From positions 126,835,302 to 126,899,301 of the forward strand of contig NC_039363.1 of NCBI RefSeq assembly GCF_003573695.1: 64,000 nucleotides of DNA, written 5' to 3'. The notes beneath the pieces were generated by a model that worked only from the letters and a program-made list of their open reading frames with translations, ran no database searches and had not been told where the DNA came from. Position numbers and translations under genes: made by a program. Origin of the DNA: Papaver somniferum (lineage: Eukaryota; Streptophyta; Magnoliopsida; Ranunculales; Papaveraceae). Position 1 is the stretch's first letter. The number at the start of each line of letters is the position of its first letter. Positions 1 through 11,632 of the stretch are shown piece after piece.

Positions 1-235
1 TAAAATGAGTATTACCATTCCATGGGATCGTGGATTCGGCGATAGAATCAGAGTAATGGTTGTTTATTACCATTTTATGATATCATCCATGGATTCGATC
101 ATGAAATCGGAGTAATCTATTACCGTTTCATGAGATCAGTCGTGGATTCGATCATGAAATCGGAGTAATAATTTATTTATCACCATTTCATGAGATCAGC
201 CGTGGATTCGATCATGAAATCGGAATGATGAGATA
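1..235. repeat. Tandem repeat of about 60 bp inside B LTR
   Basis: Four diverged units share the words 'catgagatc', 'tggattcgatcatgaaatcgg' in part, and 'agtaat', at roughly 1-60, 61-120, 121-180 and 181-235. A comparable array in opposite orientation lies at 22250-22510 in the forward B LTR, so the repeat belongs to the LTR and not to this locus. Confidence 0.7.
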
Positions 236-705
236 AAATAGATTATCTTCTAGGAATTCAGTGGTGAATGTCATGGTAGAATTAGTCTATTGCAGAAGGG
301 ATATTAGCCAGTTAAAGCGTCATACCCATTCTGTAAGGTGCATAGTCAGGAAACAACGAGTGTTTCCGAACTCCTTGAAGGCATTTTTTGCCCTCTCAAC
401 AATTATGTACGGAGGACCGCCTGGGTCTATACACGGTCTCTCTACATAGTCATGGAACAATGAGTGTCACCAACGTCCTGAAGGCGTTAAGTTCTCAATC
501 TGAGAAGAACCGCCCAATTACGTTATTCTACATAGAGGTCATGATGAAATGCGAGGCATCGAACGCTCAGCTAGTGGAGGCCTTTCGAAAAACATGTTCA
601 TCATGGCTCGTAAAATACGAATCGTCACATGCCTGAAAGCGTTTCAGAGATATGCAGTTTCATGATTTTACGATTTTGACCTTTGTTGAAAATCCACCAT
701 CAACA
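1..705 (-). mobile_element. Gypsy family-B LTR, reverse copy, cut by window edge
   Basis: Read on the reverse strand, this starts at 705 with TGTTGATGGTGG, the same start as the forward family-B LTR at 21681. The two copies match along their length, for example in the stretch with 'accgcccaat' near 510 and its complement near 21905. Open frames here (261-449, 388-636) are not genes, because they fall in LTR sequence without any known domain. The element interrupts a family-A LTR, which resumes at 706. Its other end lies outside the window. Confidence 0.7.
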
Positions 706-2066
706 GTAAGCTTTCGCTTCGACCAAGTTCATCTTATATTCTTGACGCAATTCAAAAGATGATCATGTGAAAATTGTCGAGTAACATCTAACATGGTATA
801 TTTCATATGTGTGTAACAAGTTAAGTTCGATCTAACGGTTGAAAGATACTATCTTGGTTGAATCAGGTTTTTCATCTAATGGTGAATATTGAATACTTTG
901 TTACCAAGAACTTGGATTGCGAACCATGAGTTGAAAAATATATAAAGGATAACTCTAGCAACTGGGAAACCTAATCTCCACACCTCCTGTGTGTTACTAG
1001 TTGCATAACTAGAGTCGATTCTCATTTAACCTTAGGTTAACGACTTGAAGACTTCATTGGGATTGTGAAGCCATACCCAGCTATTATCTTTGTAGTTGTG
1101 TGATCTGATCTTGTTATTTCTATCGTATTGAGTACAATTGAAATAATTGGCTCGGGATTTTATATCTTTGATAGGCAAGATAGAAAAGTAATAACAAACA
1201 AACTTCGTCTCATCTTTTGTGAGTCCACAATAACTTGTTTCGCTAGTTGATTAAGTTTATTCTGAGGTGATTGCTTATACTAGGCTGTTATTTGGGAATA
1301 TAAGTCCTGTTAATCAATTGGTTCCTGTTCACCATGATTTATCAAAAGACAGAAAAAAAAAACTCTTGGGTATTTCTGTGGGAGACAGATTTATTCAATC
1401 CTATAGACATTTCTATGTGAGACAGATTTTTCTATCAAGTCTTTGACTTTGGGTCGTAGCAACTCTTAGTTGTGGGTGAAATTAGCTAAGGGAATCAAGT
1501 GCGTAGTATCCTGCTGGGATCATAGACGTAAGGAGCGGAACTGTACCTTGAATGAGTGTGAGATTGATTAGGGTTCAACTACAGTCCAGTCCAAAATTAA
1601 TTGGTAGTAGGCTAGTGTCTGTAGCAGCTTAATACAGGGTGGTGTTCAATCTGGAGTAGGTACCATGGTTTTTCTGCATTTGCGGTTTCCTCGTTAAAAA
1701 AATTCTGGTGTCTTTGTTATTTCTTTTCTGCATTATATTTTGTTATATAATTGAAATATCACATGTTGTGCAGTAAGATCAATCAATTAGAATATCCAAC
1801 CTTTGATTGACACTTGAACATTGATTGACACTTGAACATTGATCTTTGGTACCGTTCAAGTAACTCCTCTTATATTCAATCAGGCTCGCAGATTTCTATT
1901 TGCTGATTGCGGATTGAATTAAGAGTTAGAGATATTATACTATTTGATATACTTTAATCTAGATTGAGTATAAGTGTCTAGTTGATTCTCTAGAAAGTGT
2001 ATTGGAGTAAGTCCTCTCAGATTGCCAACGAATTGTTGGGTGTGGTTGTTAAACCCCCCATTTTCA
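706..2066 (+). mobile_element. Copia (SIRE-like) family-A LTR, partial
   Basis: This aligns with the family-A LTRs at 7711-10155 and 31704-38822 and ends in the family terminus TTTTCA at 2066. Its left part (about 380 bp) is missing because the B element sits there. About 750 bp are also missing internally: near 792 the text jumps from 'taacatggt' to the 'gtgtgtaacaag' word that lies far downstream in the other copies. A TATA-like 'tatataaa' is at about 939-946. The next LTR starts immediately at 2067, so this copy may have inserted into it. Confidence 0.75.
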
Positions 2067-4028
2067 GCTTTGATGTTAATAGTGTGTGAAAACGGCTATT
2101 GTCATCCTCTAGGAAAGTTTCAATGATTAAAATAAGAGTTTAGAACACTTAACCATTATTGGATATGACATGTTTTGTATTCTTGCACATATGTAATCCA
2201 TGTCCGGGAACCATGGTATGCATACCCGTATGCATATCTGTTGGCTTGAGAAATCCGGGAACCTAAGTATGCGTACCCGTTCGCGTACTAGCGTAAGGTT
2301 CATGTCCGAATATTTATGCTGGGATTGGAAGTACGCGTACCCGTTTGCGTACTGGCGAAACCCAATCTTGGTCCGGGTATTTCAAGTATGCGTACCAGTT
2401 TGCATACTTGAAAGTTAAAGTTCTAAAATCGGTTGTGTACATGAACTTAAACATTTATATAATAAGGAATGTAATCTTTGCACACCGTGGCTATAATGTT
2501 CATGAATTGATTCGAGTGAACCAAAACGATTTTTCTTCAATCGTGTTCTTCTATACTTCTATGAGAATCTAAGAAATTGAACAACTCTTTAACTAGTTTC
2601 ATTTGAGTCATTTGAACTAGTTATGGTTAAGATGAATAAGGTTGATATGAGAGTGATCATATGTCTAACCTCGATTAACTATTGTTGAACCAACATGGTG
2701 TACACGTTTAGGTAAGGTTACATAAACCTAAATGAGGGTCCATTTCATTTGTGTGTAACGAGCTAAGTTCGATCTAACGGTTTAAAGATATTAGCTTTGT
2801 TGAATCAGGTTTTTCATCTAACAGTGAATATTGAATGTTTTTTTACCAAGGTAGCTTAGATTGTAAACCTCGATTTGAAAACTATAAAAAAGAGAACTCT
2901 AGCAATTGGGAAACCTAATCCCCACACTTCTGTGTGTTACTAGTTGCATAGCTAGAGTCGATTATCCTTTAAACTTAGGTTTCTCTTGAGACCCTGTAGG
3001 TTAACGACTTGAAAGACTTTATTGGGATTGTGAAGCCAGACCCAACTATTTTCCTTGTAGTTGCGTGTTCTGATCTTTCCCGATTCTATCGTCTGTGTAC
3101 TATCTTCTCTAAGATTTGCTCGAGATTTAATATCTGATAGGAAAGATAAAAAGTAATCACAAACACCTTCGTCTCATCGTTTGTGATTCCACAATATCTA
3201 GTTTCGCTTCCATTCGATTTAGATTATTGTGAGGTGATTAATAATACTAGGTTGTTCTCCGGGAATATAAGACCGGTCTATCAATTGGTTCCTGTTCACC
3301 TTGATTTATCAAAAGACAGAACAAAACTCATAGGTGTTTATGTGGGAGACAGATTAATCTATTTCGATAGGCTTTTCTATGTGAGACAGATTTGTTTATC
3401 AAGTCTTCGACTTTGGGTCGTAGCAACTCTTAGTTGTGGGTGAGATTAGCTAAGGGAATCAAGTGCGTAGTATCCTCTGGGATCAGAGACGCAAGGTGCG
3501 CAACTGTACCTTGAATCAGTGTGAGATTGATTAGGGTTCAACGATAGTCCAGTATGAAGTTCATTGGTAGTAGGATAGTGTTTGTATGGGCATAATATGA
3601 TGTGGTGTTCAAACTGGACTAGGTCCCGGGGTTTTTCTGCATTTGCGGTTTTCCTCGTTAACAAAATTCTGGTGTCTTTGTTATTTCTTTTCGACATTAT
3701 ATTTTGTTATATAATTGAAATATCACAGGTTTTGCGTGAATCGATCAATTGGGAAATCCAACCTTTGGTTGTTGATTGAAATTGATTGATCCTTGTACAT
3801 TGGTCTTTGGTACTGTTCAAGTTACTCCTCTTATATTCAATCGGGCTCGCAAATTTTTATTTGCTGACTGGAGATTGAATTGACAGTTAGAGATATAAAC
3901 TCTTGTATATACTTTTCTAAAGATTGAGTCTAACTGTCTAGTTGATTCTCTTTAAAGTATATTGGAGTAAATCCTCTCAGATTGCTAAATGAATTGTTGG
4001 GTGTGGTTGTTGTACCCCCGCTTTTTCA
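2067..4028 (+). mobile_element. 5' LTR of Copia element A (5'-truncated)
   Basis: The sequence matches 8250-10155 and ends TTTTCA directly before a primer-binding site, so it is the 5' LTR of the element that continues to 10155. The first 530 bp or so of the LTR are absent, because position 2067 corresponds to an internal LTR position. A tandem block of 'tatgcgtaccc' palindromic words lies at about 2195-2410 and a TATA-like stretch at about 2880. Open frames at 2200-2572 and 3183-3779 are LTR sequence and are not regarded as genes. Confidence 0.8.
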
Positions 4029-4030
4029 AT

Positions 4031-4042
4031 TGGTATTAGAGT
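4031..4042 (+). other. Primer-binding site (initiator tRNA-Met type)
   Basis: TGGTATTAGAGT follows the LTR end after two bases. The plant initiator tRNA-Met complement is TGGTATCAGAGC, so there are two mismatches. This site is typical of Copia elements and fixes the LTR boundary at 4028. Confidence 0.8.
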
Positions 4043-4090
4043 AGGCAAACATGTAAAGACCTTATAAGTATGTGTTTGTAGCGATCTGAT

Positions 4091-5545
4091 ATGGACAGGA
4101 GTGCTATCTATATAAACGTACCACTAGTCTTCGATGGCTCAAATTACTTATGGTGGAAATTTTTTATGCGTGCCTTTCTTCAAGCACGTGATTTTGAATC
4201 ATGGTTTTATGTAGTTAATGGCTATGATGCTCCCGTTGTTGCAGTAGGAGATGCGACCGTCCCAAAGGATATTGGTGCATGACCCTGCTAAGATTCTTGC
4301 TGCAAAGCGAAATTCCGACGGTTTGAATGCTATCATTCATGTCATTACCCAATATATTCAGCACCATGTGACTATGTGCACTCGGTCTAAAGATGCTTGG
4401 GATATCTTAGAAACTGTATTTGAAGGGAATACCTGTGAAAAGGAAGCCAGGCTTCAAAACCTAAATTCCGATTGGGAAAACCTTCATATGGCAGATGAAG
4501 ATTCATTTGATGAGTTTAATCAAAAAGTGTCTGAAATTGTTAATGCATCTTTTGCGTTGGGTAAGACTATTCCTGAAAAGGACATTGTGATGAAAATTCT
4601 CAGATCGCTGCCATACAGATACGATTATAAGAAGCATGCCATCGTTGAGGGAAATAACCTTGATACTCTCTCCAGAAATACATTAGTTGGGAAGTTAAAT
4701 ATCTTTGATCATGAGCATACATCCAAATCTGGAAAGGATTTTGCTTTCAAAGCACAAAAGAACACTGAATTACTTGACAAAAGTAAAAGTGTTTGCATCT
4801 CTGAAGATGATCTTTCTGAGGCTGATTCATCAGATGAAGATATTGACAAGTCAATCTCTTTGATCACAAGACAATTTAGAGATCTTCTATTGAAGAAAAG
4901 TCATCAGTTAAACCTCAAAATCGTGTTCCTCCTGAAAACAGGGATGCTGACGAGGCTGGTGACGAGGGAATGCCACAGTGCTTTAAGTGTAAAAGTTTTG
5001 GTCATTTTGCAAATGAGTGTCGGAACCGCAAAAAATACACTGGGAACAATGGTCTTGCTGCAACTCTTGATGAAATGTCTGATCACTATGATTCTAATAA
5101 GGAAGAAAAATCAAGTGTTGCACTTCTTTGTGAAGATAATGATTTTGATAATTGTAGCAATACATACATCAATCTTGATATTCTTTCAGATGAATACTCA
5201 ACCAATCTGGAAGAAAAAATTGACCTTTCTGTTGGAAACTCTCTGTCTAATTTTTCAGGTTCCACTATGTGTCTAGCTGCTTGCACATCTCGGGCGTCTG
5301 AATCGTCTTCCAGGTTGACATGCTCTTATTGTTCACTCAAAGGTCATGAACTTTGAAAGTGTTTCAAGTACAAACACAAAATTAGGTATGTCAACAAACT
5401 TCAACGAAGATAGAATCGATTAGCAAACAAGCTCAAACTTGTTCAAAAAACCTCTGAGGTATGTAAGATTTTATCTTCTTCGAAGAAGTTAGTTTCCGAG
5501 GTTAAGACAAGACCACTGGAGAGGAAAGTATGTTCTAAACATACT
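4091..5545 (+). pseudogene. gag: gag of Copia element A (UBN2 + zinc knuckle), broken
   Basis: The structural protein starts MDRSAIYINVPLVFDGSNYL, the usual N-terminus of SIRE-type Copia gag. A UBN2-type helical region follows (words KDAWDILETVFEG, DEFNQKVSEIV, LRSLPYRYD, GNNLDTLSRNTLVGKL). The frame shifts near 4280 and returns near 4893. A CCHC zinc knuckle (CFKCKSFGHFANEC, CX2CX4HX4C) is at about 4979-5020. A second knuckle CSYCSLKGHEL-stop-KC is broken at 5354-5356 by TGA, most simply a changed tryptophan TGG. Coding resemblance continues to about 5545. Two frameshifts and a stop make it non-functional. It is not followed by protease, integrase or reverse transcriptase. Confidence 0.85.
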
Positions 5546-6003
5546 GAGAGATAGGGTTCTATGAATTCCTTTCAAAAGGGTTATGGTGGACAGATTGTTG
5601 TTCACTGCAGCACAACTTGATTGTGTTGATTGGTGCATCTTGTATCATGTGCCTGATCAAAAGAGACAAGATTGTGCACACCTCGGGCTTTAGGAAAAGA
5701 AAAATGTTTTTTCGTCTTGTTTTTCTCTTCTTAGCTTTGCTGTTTTGCAAGTTGGAATTGTTCCTTATCTAATTGATATTGGAAGGGACTTCCCTGTTCA
5801 ATCAATAAAAAAGGGTTATTCTCGACAATTCTACTTTTTTTAGGGTTGAGAGTTGTGCATGTACGAACCTGTGTGTTTAAAGGTTTCGTAACCCTACATT
5901 CAGTTTTCCTTATCTGAAACTCTTTTTATCTTAAGACTGCTTGTTGAGTTTAAATTTTGATTTCCTCTCACAAACCCGTACGCATATAGATACTCCAAGC
6001 ATC
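5546..6003 (+). other. Spacer between gag and downstream ORF; no pol seen
   Basis: In a complete Copia element about 3.5 kb of pol would stand here. I find none of the expected motifs (protease D-S/T-G, integrase HHCC or DDE, RT YVDD) in any frame. The last 200 bp look like a transcript leader ahead of the ORF at 6004. Confidence 0.55.
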
Positions 6004-6348
6004 ATGTCTTTTGATGCAAAAGATGTCAATATGATTGTTAATCTATCAATCATGAAGGAAAAAGAAATATATCCTTTAACTCCAACTTTGAAAAGAAAAA
6101 GAAGGAATGTAAGGAAGCCAAGAGCTGTTCCTTCGAACTCTCAGAAGTTTTCTGGTGTTCTTGAAGAGTTGGAGGAAACAAGGAAGGAGATTCAGCAAAT
6201 AAAGGCTATTATTATGAGAACTCTTGAAATTCAGAAGGCCCTGGTTCGACATCATCAGCCTAGAAGGTTTGTTGAAATTGACTCATTTATTTTTGAACCG
6301 TATGCTCCCATGGATGTTGACGACAAGGAGTTCGGGGACGATAAATAA
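6004..6348 (+). CDS. Small coiled-coil protein of element A, unknown function
   Basis: An open frame of 114 codons from ATG 6004 (MSFDAKDVNMIVNL...). An in-frame start can be pushed back to 5941, but ATG 6004 begins the charged, protein-like part. Residues about 33-45 are very basic (LKRKRRNVRKPR), like a nuclear localisation signal. They are followed by a heptad-like stretch about 50-80 (VLEELEETRKEIQQIKAII) that should form a coiled coil, and an acidic tail (DVDDKEFGDD). It lies between gag and the 3' polypurine tract, the place where SIRE elements carry an extra 'envelope-like' ORF. I see no signal peptide or membrane segment, so envelope function is unsupported. The frame is intact, unlike gag. 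Confidence 0.55.
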   Translation: MSFDAKDVNMIVNLSIMKEKEIYPLTPTLKRKRRNVRKPRAVPSNSQKFSGVLEELEETRKEIQQIKAIIMRTLEIQKALVRHHQPRRFVEIDSFIFEPYAPMDVDDKEFGDDK

Positions 6349-7698
6349 TTTTTCAGAGGTCTCAATGTATAGAATACTTCTTATGAGAATTTTATTCTTG
6401 TGTTTTTAAGAAGGATAACTAGGGTTTGGAATAGCCATTATTTTGAGTACACATAGCTATTTCCAACGATTTTCATCTTCAATGTTTTTATATTTATTTA
6501 TTTAAATTCTAAGTTATTTGGAAGATGATGTTCGCAGTATTAATCTTTATGGTTTCATATATTGCAAATTGTTATGGGATATGTTGTTTACGTCCGTGAA
6601 CCTTGACTATTCCATATTTGTTCAAAAGTTATCTCTATTATATGTCGGTATGAAAGTATTGATAAAAGATAGAATAAACAAAAGTTAAGCCTATTATGTT
6701 TTTATGAAAATATTGATGGAAGATGGGATGAACTTTTGTTGACAAAGATTAAGTCTATTATATGTCATTGTGCATATAGTGATAAAAAATAGAATGAATC
6801 TTTGTTTATTCCGCAGTATCCTTCCCTGATCCACGTCTTTGCGTATGTGCTGTGTTGCTCCGTAAGTTTTCTTATGTCATGAATGGCCAATTGAATTGAT
6901 CGTTTTTGTGGCTAATTCAATTGTGATTTTTGGATACAAATTCATGTTCTCATGTGATTTGATTATGTCCAAAGAAATCCTTCTTTTCTCGTAAAAGTAA
7001 GGTCGCTCTTGTTGTTCTTTCGGGAATGACATTTTATGGGGGGGAGGGAGTTATTTTTGAACTTGTGCTTAATCGCCATATCTTTGTGGGGAGTGTGGTT
7101 GTGGAATATTGTAGGAGTTATCTTGTATCTTTATAAACTCCTTGATGAATGCATTTATCTTCGGCTATATGATTGCATCTAAATAAGTTGGTATGTTATT
7201 ATCTTTTGGTCATGAACTATCTCTAAGAAAATTTCATGAGGATCCCACTAGTTTTCGTACCTTTACCAATTTATATTGATAAAAAGGGGGAGAATTAATG
7301 TGTAGTTTCATACTAAAAATACATATGGTTTACGGATCATTATGTAAGGGGGAGTGGTTTTCATGTCGAGATGAAGTATTGACTAAGTGGGAGTGATACA
7401 TATCACCATAGTATTATTGTATAAGTTGTGATACAATTGAACTTTGATGTTGTGCAATGATACTACGACATTGTATAACAATGTTTGAGAGCATTTATTT
7501 TCTCATTGTTATCGCTACGGATCTTCAAAAACTATGATGCTGAGTTGAACACGTTTAGAATCATGGAGTACTTGGAAGTGACGGAGATTTCAATTCGTGT
7601 TGAAGATGCCAAAGAGATCAAGCATTTGGATGAGAAGCTACAAAGTTTTATTTATTTTGTAATCCATATGTATTGATAGTTTTGTCACTAAAATTGAC
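6349..7698 (+). other. 3' non-coding internal region of element A
   Basis: No convincing coding frame. Blocks recur in element C (19480-20690) and, reversed, at 63290-64000: 'gaatgacattttatggggg', 'gtggggagtg' and 'acatatggtttacggatcat'. The frame at 7485-7676 is conserved only as DNA and is probably not a gene. Confidence 0.6.
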
Positions 7699-7710
7699 AA
7701 AAGGGGAGAT
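7699..7710 (+). other. Polypurine tract of element A
   Basis: 'aaaaggggagat' lies directly before the 3' LTR start TGTTAGAGCA. This is the standard position for the plus-strand primer of an LTR retrotransposon. The same layout is seen at 20691-20705 and, reversed, at 63274-63290. Confidence 0.8.
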
Positions 7711-10155
7711 TGTTAGAGCAATGCTCGGTCGAAATCGCATGCGTTGCTATCTCAAGCATGTTTGTCAATGTTAGTGATCAAAACTATAAGTCTTGATTTC
7801 AAGTCTACTTATAGATGTCTCGGACTACGACATAGATTGTGTAGTTGAGCCTTAGACTACACGGCGTTCATCATTTGAAGTCGAAGAACTACTAAGGGGA
7901 GCTTGTGGAACTTCATCAACAAAAGGTAGGTGGAGAATGAAACTCATCTATCACTTGGAAAGTCTATTTATACTTTATCTCATATATTGAGACACAAGTC
8001 GTGTTACGATATAGTTTTCTATTATACACATTTGATATTTCGAGCCGACTTTAACTCGCTTACATATTTCTCGAAATATGTGTTGGTAAGATTTCGCTTC
8101 TACCAAGTTCATCTTATATTCTTGACGCAAGTCAAAAGATGATCATGTGAAAAATGTCGGGAAACATCTAACATGGTTTATGTGATACAATCATTTGGTG
8201 TAGGCTTGGAATGTTTCGTTATGATTATTTCAATAACTTGAAAATTTATTTGATGCTAATAGTGTGTGAAAACGGCTATTGTCATCCTCTGAGAAAGTTT
8301 CAATGATTGAAAAAAGAGTTTAGAACACTTAACCATTATTGGAGATGACATGTTATGTATTCTTGCACATATGTAATCCATGTCCGGGAACCATAGTATG
8401 TATACCCATATCCATACATGTTGGCTTGAGAAATCCGGGAACCTAAGTATGCGTACCCGTTCGCGTACTGGCGTAAGGTTCATGTCCGAATATTTCTGCT
8501 TGGATTGGAAGTATGCGTACCCGTTTGCATACTGGCGAAACCCAATCTTGGTCCGGGTATTTCAAGTATGCCTACCTGTTTGCATACTTGAAGGTTAAAG
8601 TTCTAAATTAGGTTGTGTACATGAACTTAAACATTTATACAATAAGGAATGCAATCTTTCCAAACCACGCTATAATGTTCATGCATTGATTCTAGTGAAC
8701 CAAAACGATTTTGCTTCAATCGTGTTCTTCTATACTTCTATGAGAATCTAAGCAATTGAAAAACTCTTTAACTAGTTTCATTTGAGTCATTTGAACTAGT
8801 TATGGTTATGACGAATAAGGTTGATATGAGAGTGATCGTATGGCTAACCTAGGTTAACTATTGTTGAACCAACATGGTGTACACGTTTAGGTACGGTTAC
8901 ATAAACCTAAATGAGGGTACATTTCATTTGTGTGTAACAAGCTAAGTTCGATTTTAACGGTTGAAAGACATTAGCTTTGTTGAATCAGGTTTTTCATCTA
9001 ACGGTGAATATTGAATGCTTTGTTACCAAGGTAACTTAGATTGCAAACCCTGATTTAAAAACTATATAAAGGAGAACTCTAGCAACTGGGAAACCTAATC
9101 CCCATACTTTTGTGTGTTACTAGTTGCATAGATAGAGTCGATTTTCCTTTAACCTTAGGTTTTTCTCGAGACCATGTAGGTTAACGACTTTAAAGACTTC
9201 ATTGGGATTTTGAAGCCAGACCCAACTATTTTCTTTGTCGTTGCGTGTCTGAGTAATCACAAACACCTTCGTCTGAGTACTATCTTCTCTAAGATTTGCT
9301 CGAGATTTAATCTCCGATAGGCAAGATAAAAAAGTAATCACAAACACCTTCGTCTCATCGTTTGATAATACTAGGTTGTTCTTCGGGAATATAAGACCGG
9401 CTTATCAATTGGTTCATGTTCACCTTTATTTATCAAAAGACGGAACAAAACTCATAGGTATTTATATGGGAGATAAATTTGTCTATTTCAATAGACTTTT
9501 TTGTGTGAGACATATTTGTTTATCAAGTCTTCGACTTAGGGTTGTAGCAACTCTTATTTGTGGGTGAGATCAGCTAAGGGAATCAAGTGCGTAATATCCT
9601 GCTGGGATCAGAGACGTAAGGAATGCAACTGTACCTTGAATCAGTGTGACAATTATTAGGGTTCAACTACAGTCCAGTTTGAAGTTCATTGGTAGTAGGC
9701 TAGTGTATGTAGCAGCTTAATACAGTGTGGTGTTCAAACTGGACTAGGTCCCCGTGTTTTTTCTGCATTTGCGGTTTTCCTCGTTAACAAAATTCTGGTG
9801 TCTGTGTTATTTCTTTTCGGCATTATATTTTGTTATATAATTGAAATATCACAGGTTGTGCGTTGAATCGGTCAATTGGGAAATCCAACCTTTGGTTGTT
9901 GATTGAAATTGATTGATCCCTGAACATGGGTCTTTGCTACCGTTCAAGTTACTCCCCTTATATTCGATCGGGGTCGCAAATTTCTATTTTCTGATTGCAG
10001 ATTGAATTGAGAGTTAGAGATATAAACTCTTGTACATACTTTTCTAAAGATTGAGTCTGACTGTCTAGTTGATTCTCTTTAAAGTAAATTGGAGTAAGTC
10101 CTCTCAGATTGCTAAACGAATTTTTGGGTGTAGTTGTTGTACCTCCGCTTTTTCA
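7711..10155 (+). mobile_element. 3' LTR of Copia element A (2445 bp)
   Basis: It begins TGTTAGAGCA just after the polypurine tract and ends TTTTCA at 10155, so both ends are intact. It aligns with the 5' LTR (2067-4028) and with the solo copy at 31704-38822. It carries the block of 'tatgcgtaccc' palindromic words at about 8395-8590. Beyond 10155 a different, reverse-strand element begins, so GGAAC (10156-10160) should be the right target duplication. The left one is lost with the truncated 5' LTR. Confidence 0.85.
9063..9070 (+). promoter_or_regulatory. TATA box in family-A LTR
   Basis: TATATAAA followed by 'ggagaactctagcaactgg'. The same box and context recur at 33194-33201 and, reversed, near 61917. 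This conservation among copies suggests it is the U3 promoter with transcription starting some 30 bp further on. Confidence 0.5.
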
Positions 10156-11029
10156 GGAACCAATGGTATCGGTATGCATACCCTAAAACCTCTATTCACG
10201 TACAGGGACATTAGGAAGAAGAAGAAGTAGGGTTCGCGGACCCGTGTATTTTATAAGGCCTTAATGGGCTTCAACCAGTTCTGATTCGGTAACCAGATGG
10301 ATATCATATCTAAAATACTTCGAGAGAGTCTACACGTCATCACACAGATGAACTTGTAAACAAGTCATGCTAATTAGGTAGAATTCTTCAACCTAAATTT
10401 GTGATTATTGGTTTAAATGTATTTGTACCGACAGAAAAATATTACGGAGTATACCGTGTTTCCCAAAAAAATTATCAAGTAGGTTATGAAGGTCACACCA
10501 TGTAAGGTTTTATATCACTACTAAGATGATTAATCTTATTCTTAACTCTATGAAAAATTCAGAATAATAATATTCATAGCACAAGTAATATTGATACTCA
10601 CTTACGGTTATTATGTGAAAATTAAGGTGGTAGAACAAAGTCACACCAACCTTGTTAGAGACTCAGGTGAGCAGAAATATCATGATCTTGTAGTAATTCA
10701 CAGTTGGAATTTACTCAACAATATAAAATACTTCGATTGTCAATAAAAAAATCCTGCTAAAGGAAAATTTTCCTTATAAGCCAATGAAAATTCACTGGTG
10801 ATACCTGAAGAATGTGAGAAGATTTCAAACCTAAAATAATACAAACACAAAGAACTTACAAATATGTTACTTGCCTTATCTCAAGTTACATACATGATGG
10901 GGTGGTGCCAAATATTGTTACTAAGCAATTGGGTGAGCAGGAAGATGCTCACCAATCATCTCAGATCGATATTCTTTATTTTTTCATCAGAGTTATAATC
11001 ACAAGGGTGATTATTTAACTCAGGAGCAA
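10156..11029 (-). other. Internal remnant of reverse-strand Copia element E
   Basis: This lies downstream (on the reverse strand) of the E gag and is cut off at 10155 by the end of element A. All frames are full of stops and I recognise no pol motif. It is most likely decayed gag/pol spacer sequence. Confidence 0.4.
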
Positions 11030-11632
11030 TCATTCGTTCAGTTTCCTTGTCAACTTGATTAAGAGATGTATTCTACGATTTTTAGAGCCAGTTAAAGTCA
11101 CTGCAGAGTTCCTTTTAGGGAAATTGCATAACTTTTTAACATGTCCATATTGATCACAACGAAAACAAGTTTTGAGAGAATCAGAACCATTAAAAGGATT
11201 AAAATTACTCTTAATCATTGCGAGTTGTCTCAAGAATTTAAACGTATTCTCAAAAGCTGTAAACAGGTCTTCGTCAATAGCTCCATTATGATAGTATTCC
11301 TTAAACAGACCGATTAACAATATATTAAGGTTCCATATCCTTGAGTTTTATTTAAACGTTTCTTATATCAAATCTTTTTATAAGAAACTTTAATTATTCC
11401 TTTAAATTTTTTTCCATCAACCAGGATATTTGAAGTCATGGTTGAATCGAGAGCATCCTGTGAGGCAAGTAGTCTTGAGGAAAATAAACTCTTAACAATC
11501 TTTAATGATTTCAGGTGTACGTTACAGGCGAATAGAAAATCTTTCCAAAGTAGTTTCCCATGAGGATATACTTTAGGATCAAACAAACATAAACTTGTTA
11601 TATTTACAGTGTTTGCCTGCTCTAATACCAAT
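11030..11632 (-). pseudogene. gag: gag remnant of Copia element E, with zinc knuckle
   Basis: Two reverse-strand pieces. Upstream (11368-11632) reads out of the primer site as NITSLCLFDPKVYPHGKLLW... with no in-frame start codon downstream of the LTR. Downstream (11030-11320) carries FENTFKFLRQLAMIKSNF and a CCHC knuckle CFRCDQYGHVKKLC (CX2CX4HX4C). Stops and a gap between 11320 and 11368 show it is dead. The protein differs from the gag of elements A and C, so E belongs to another branch although its primer site and LTR ends are similar. Confidence 0.65.
11619..11630 (-). other. Primer-binding site of element E
   Basis: The reverse strand reads TGGTATTAGAGC, one mismatch from the initiator tRNA-Met complement. 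It is two bases from the LTR end at 11633. It fixes the orientation of E as reverse. Confidence 0.8.

Noticed and set aside
261..636. Two overlapping frames of 62 and 82 codons
   Set aside because: They lie inside the B LTR; no domain is seen and the homologous region at 21707-22200 does not keep the frame.
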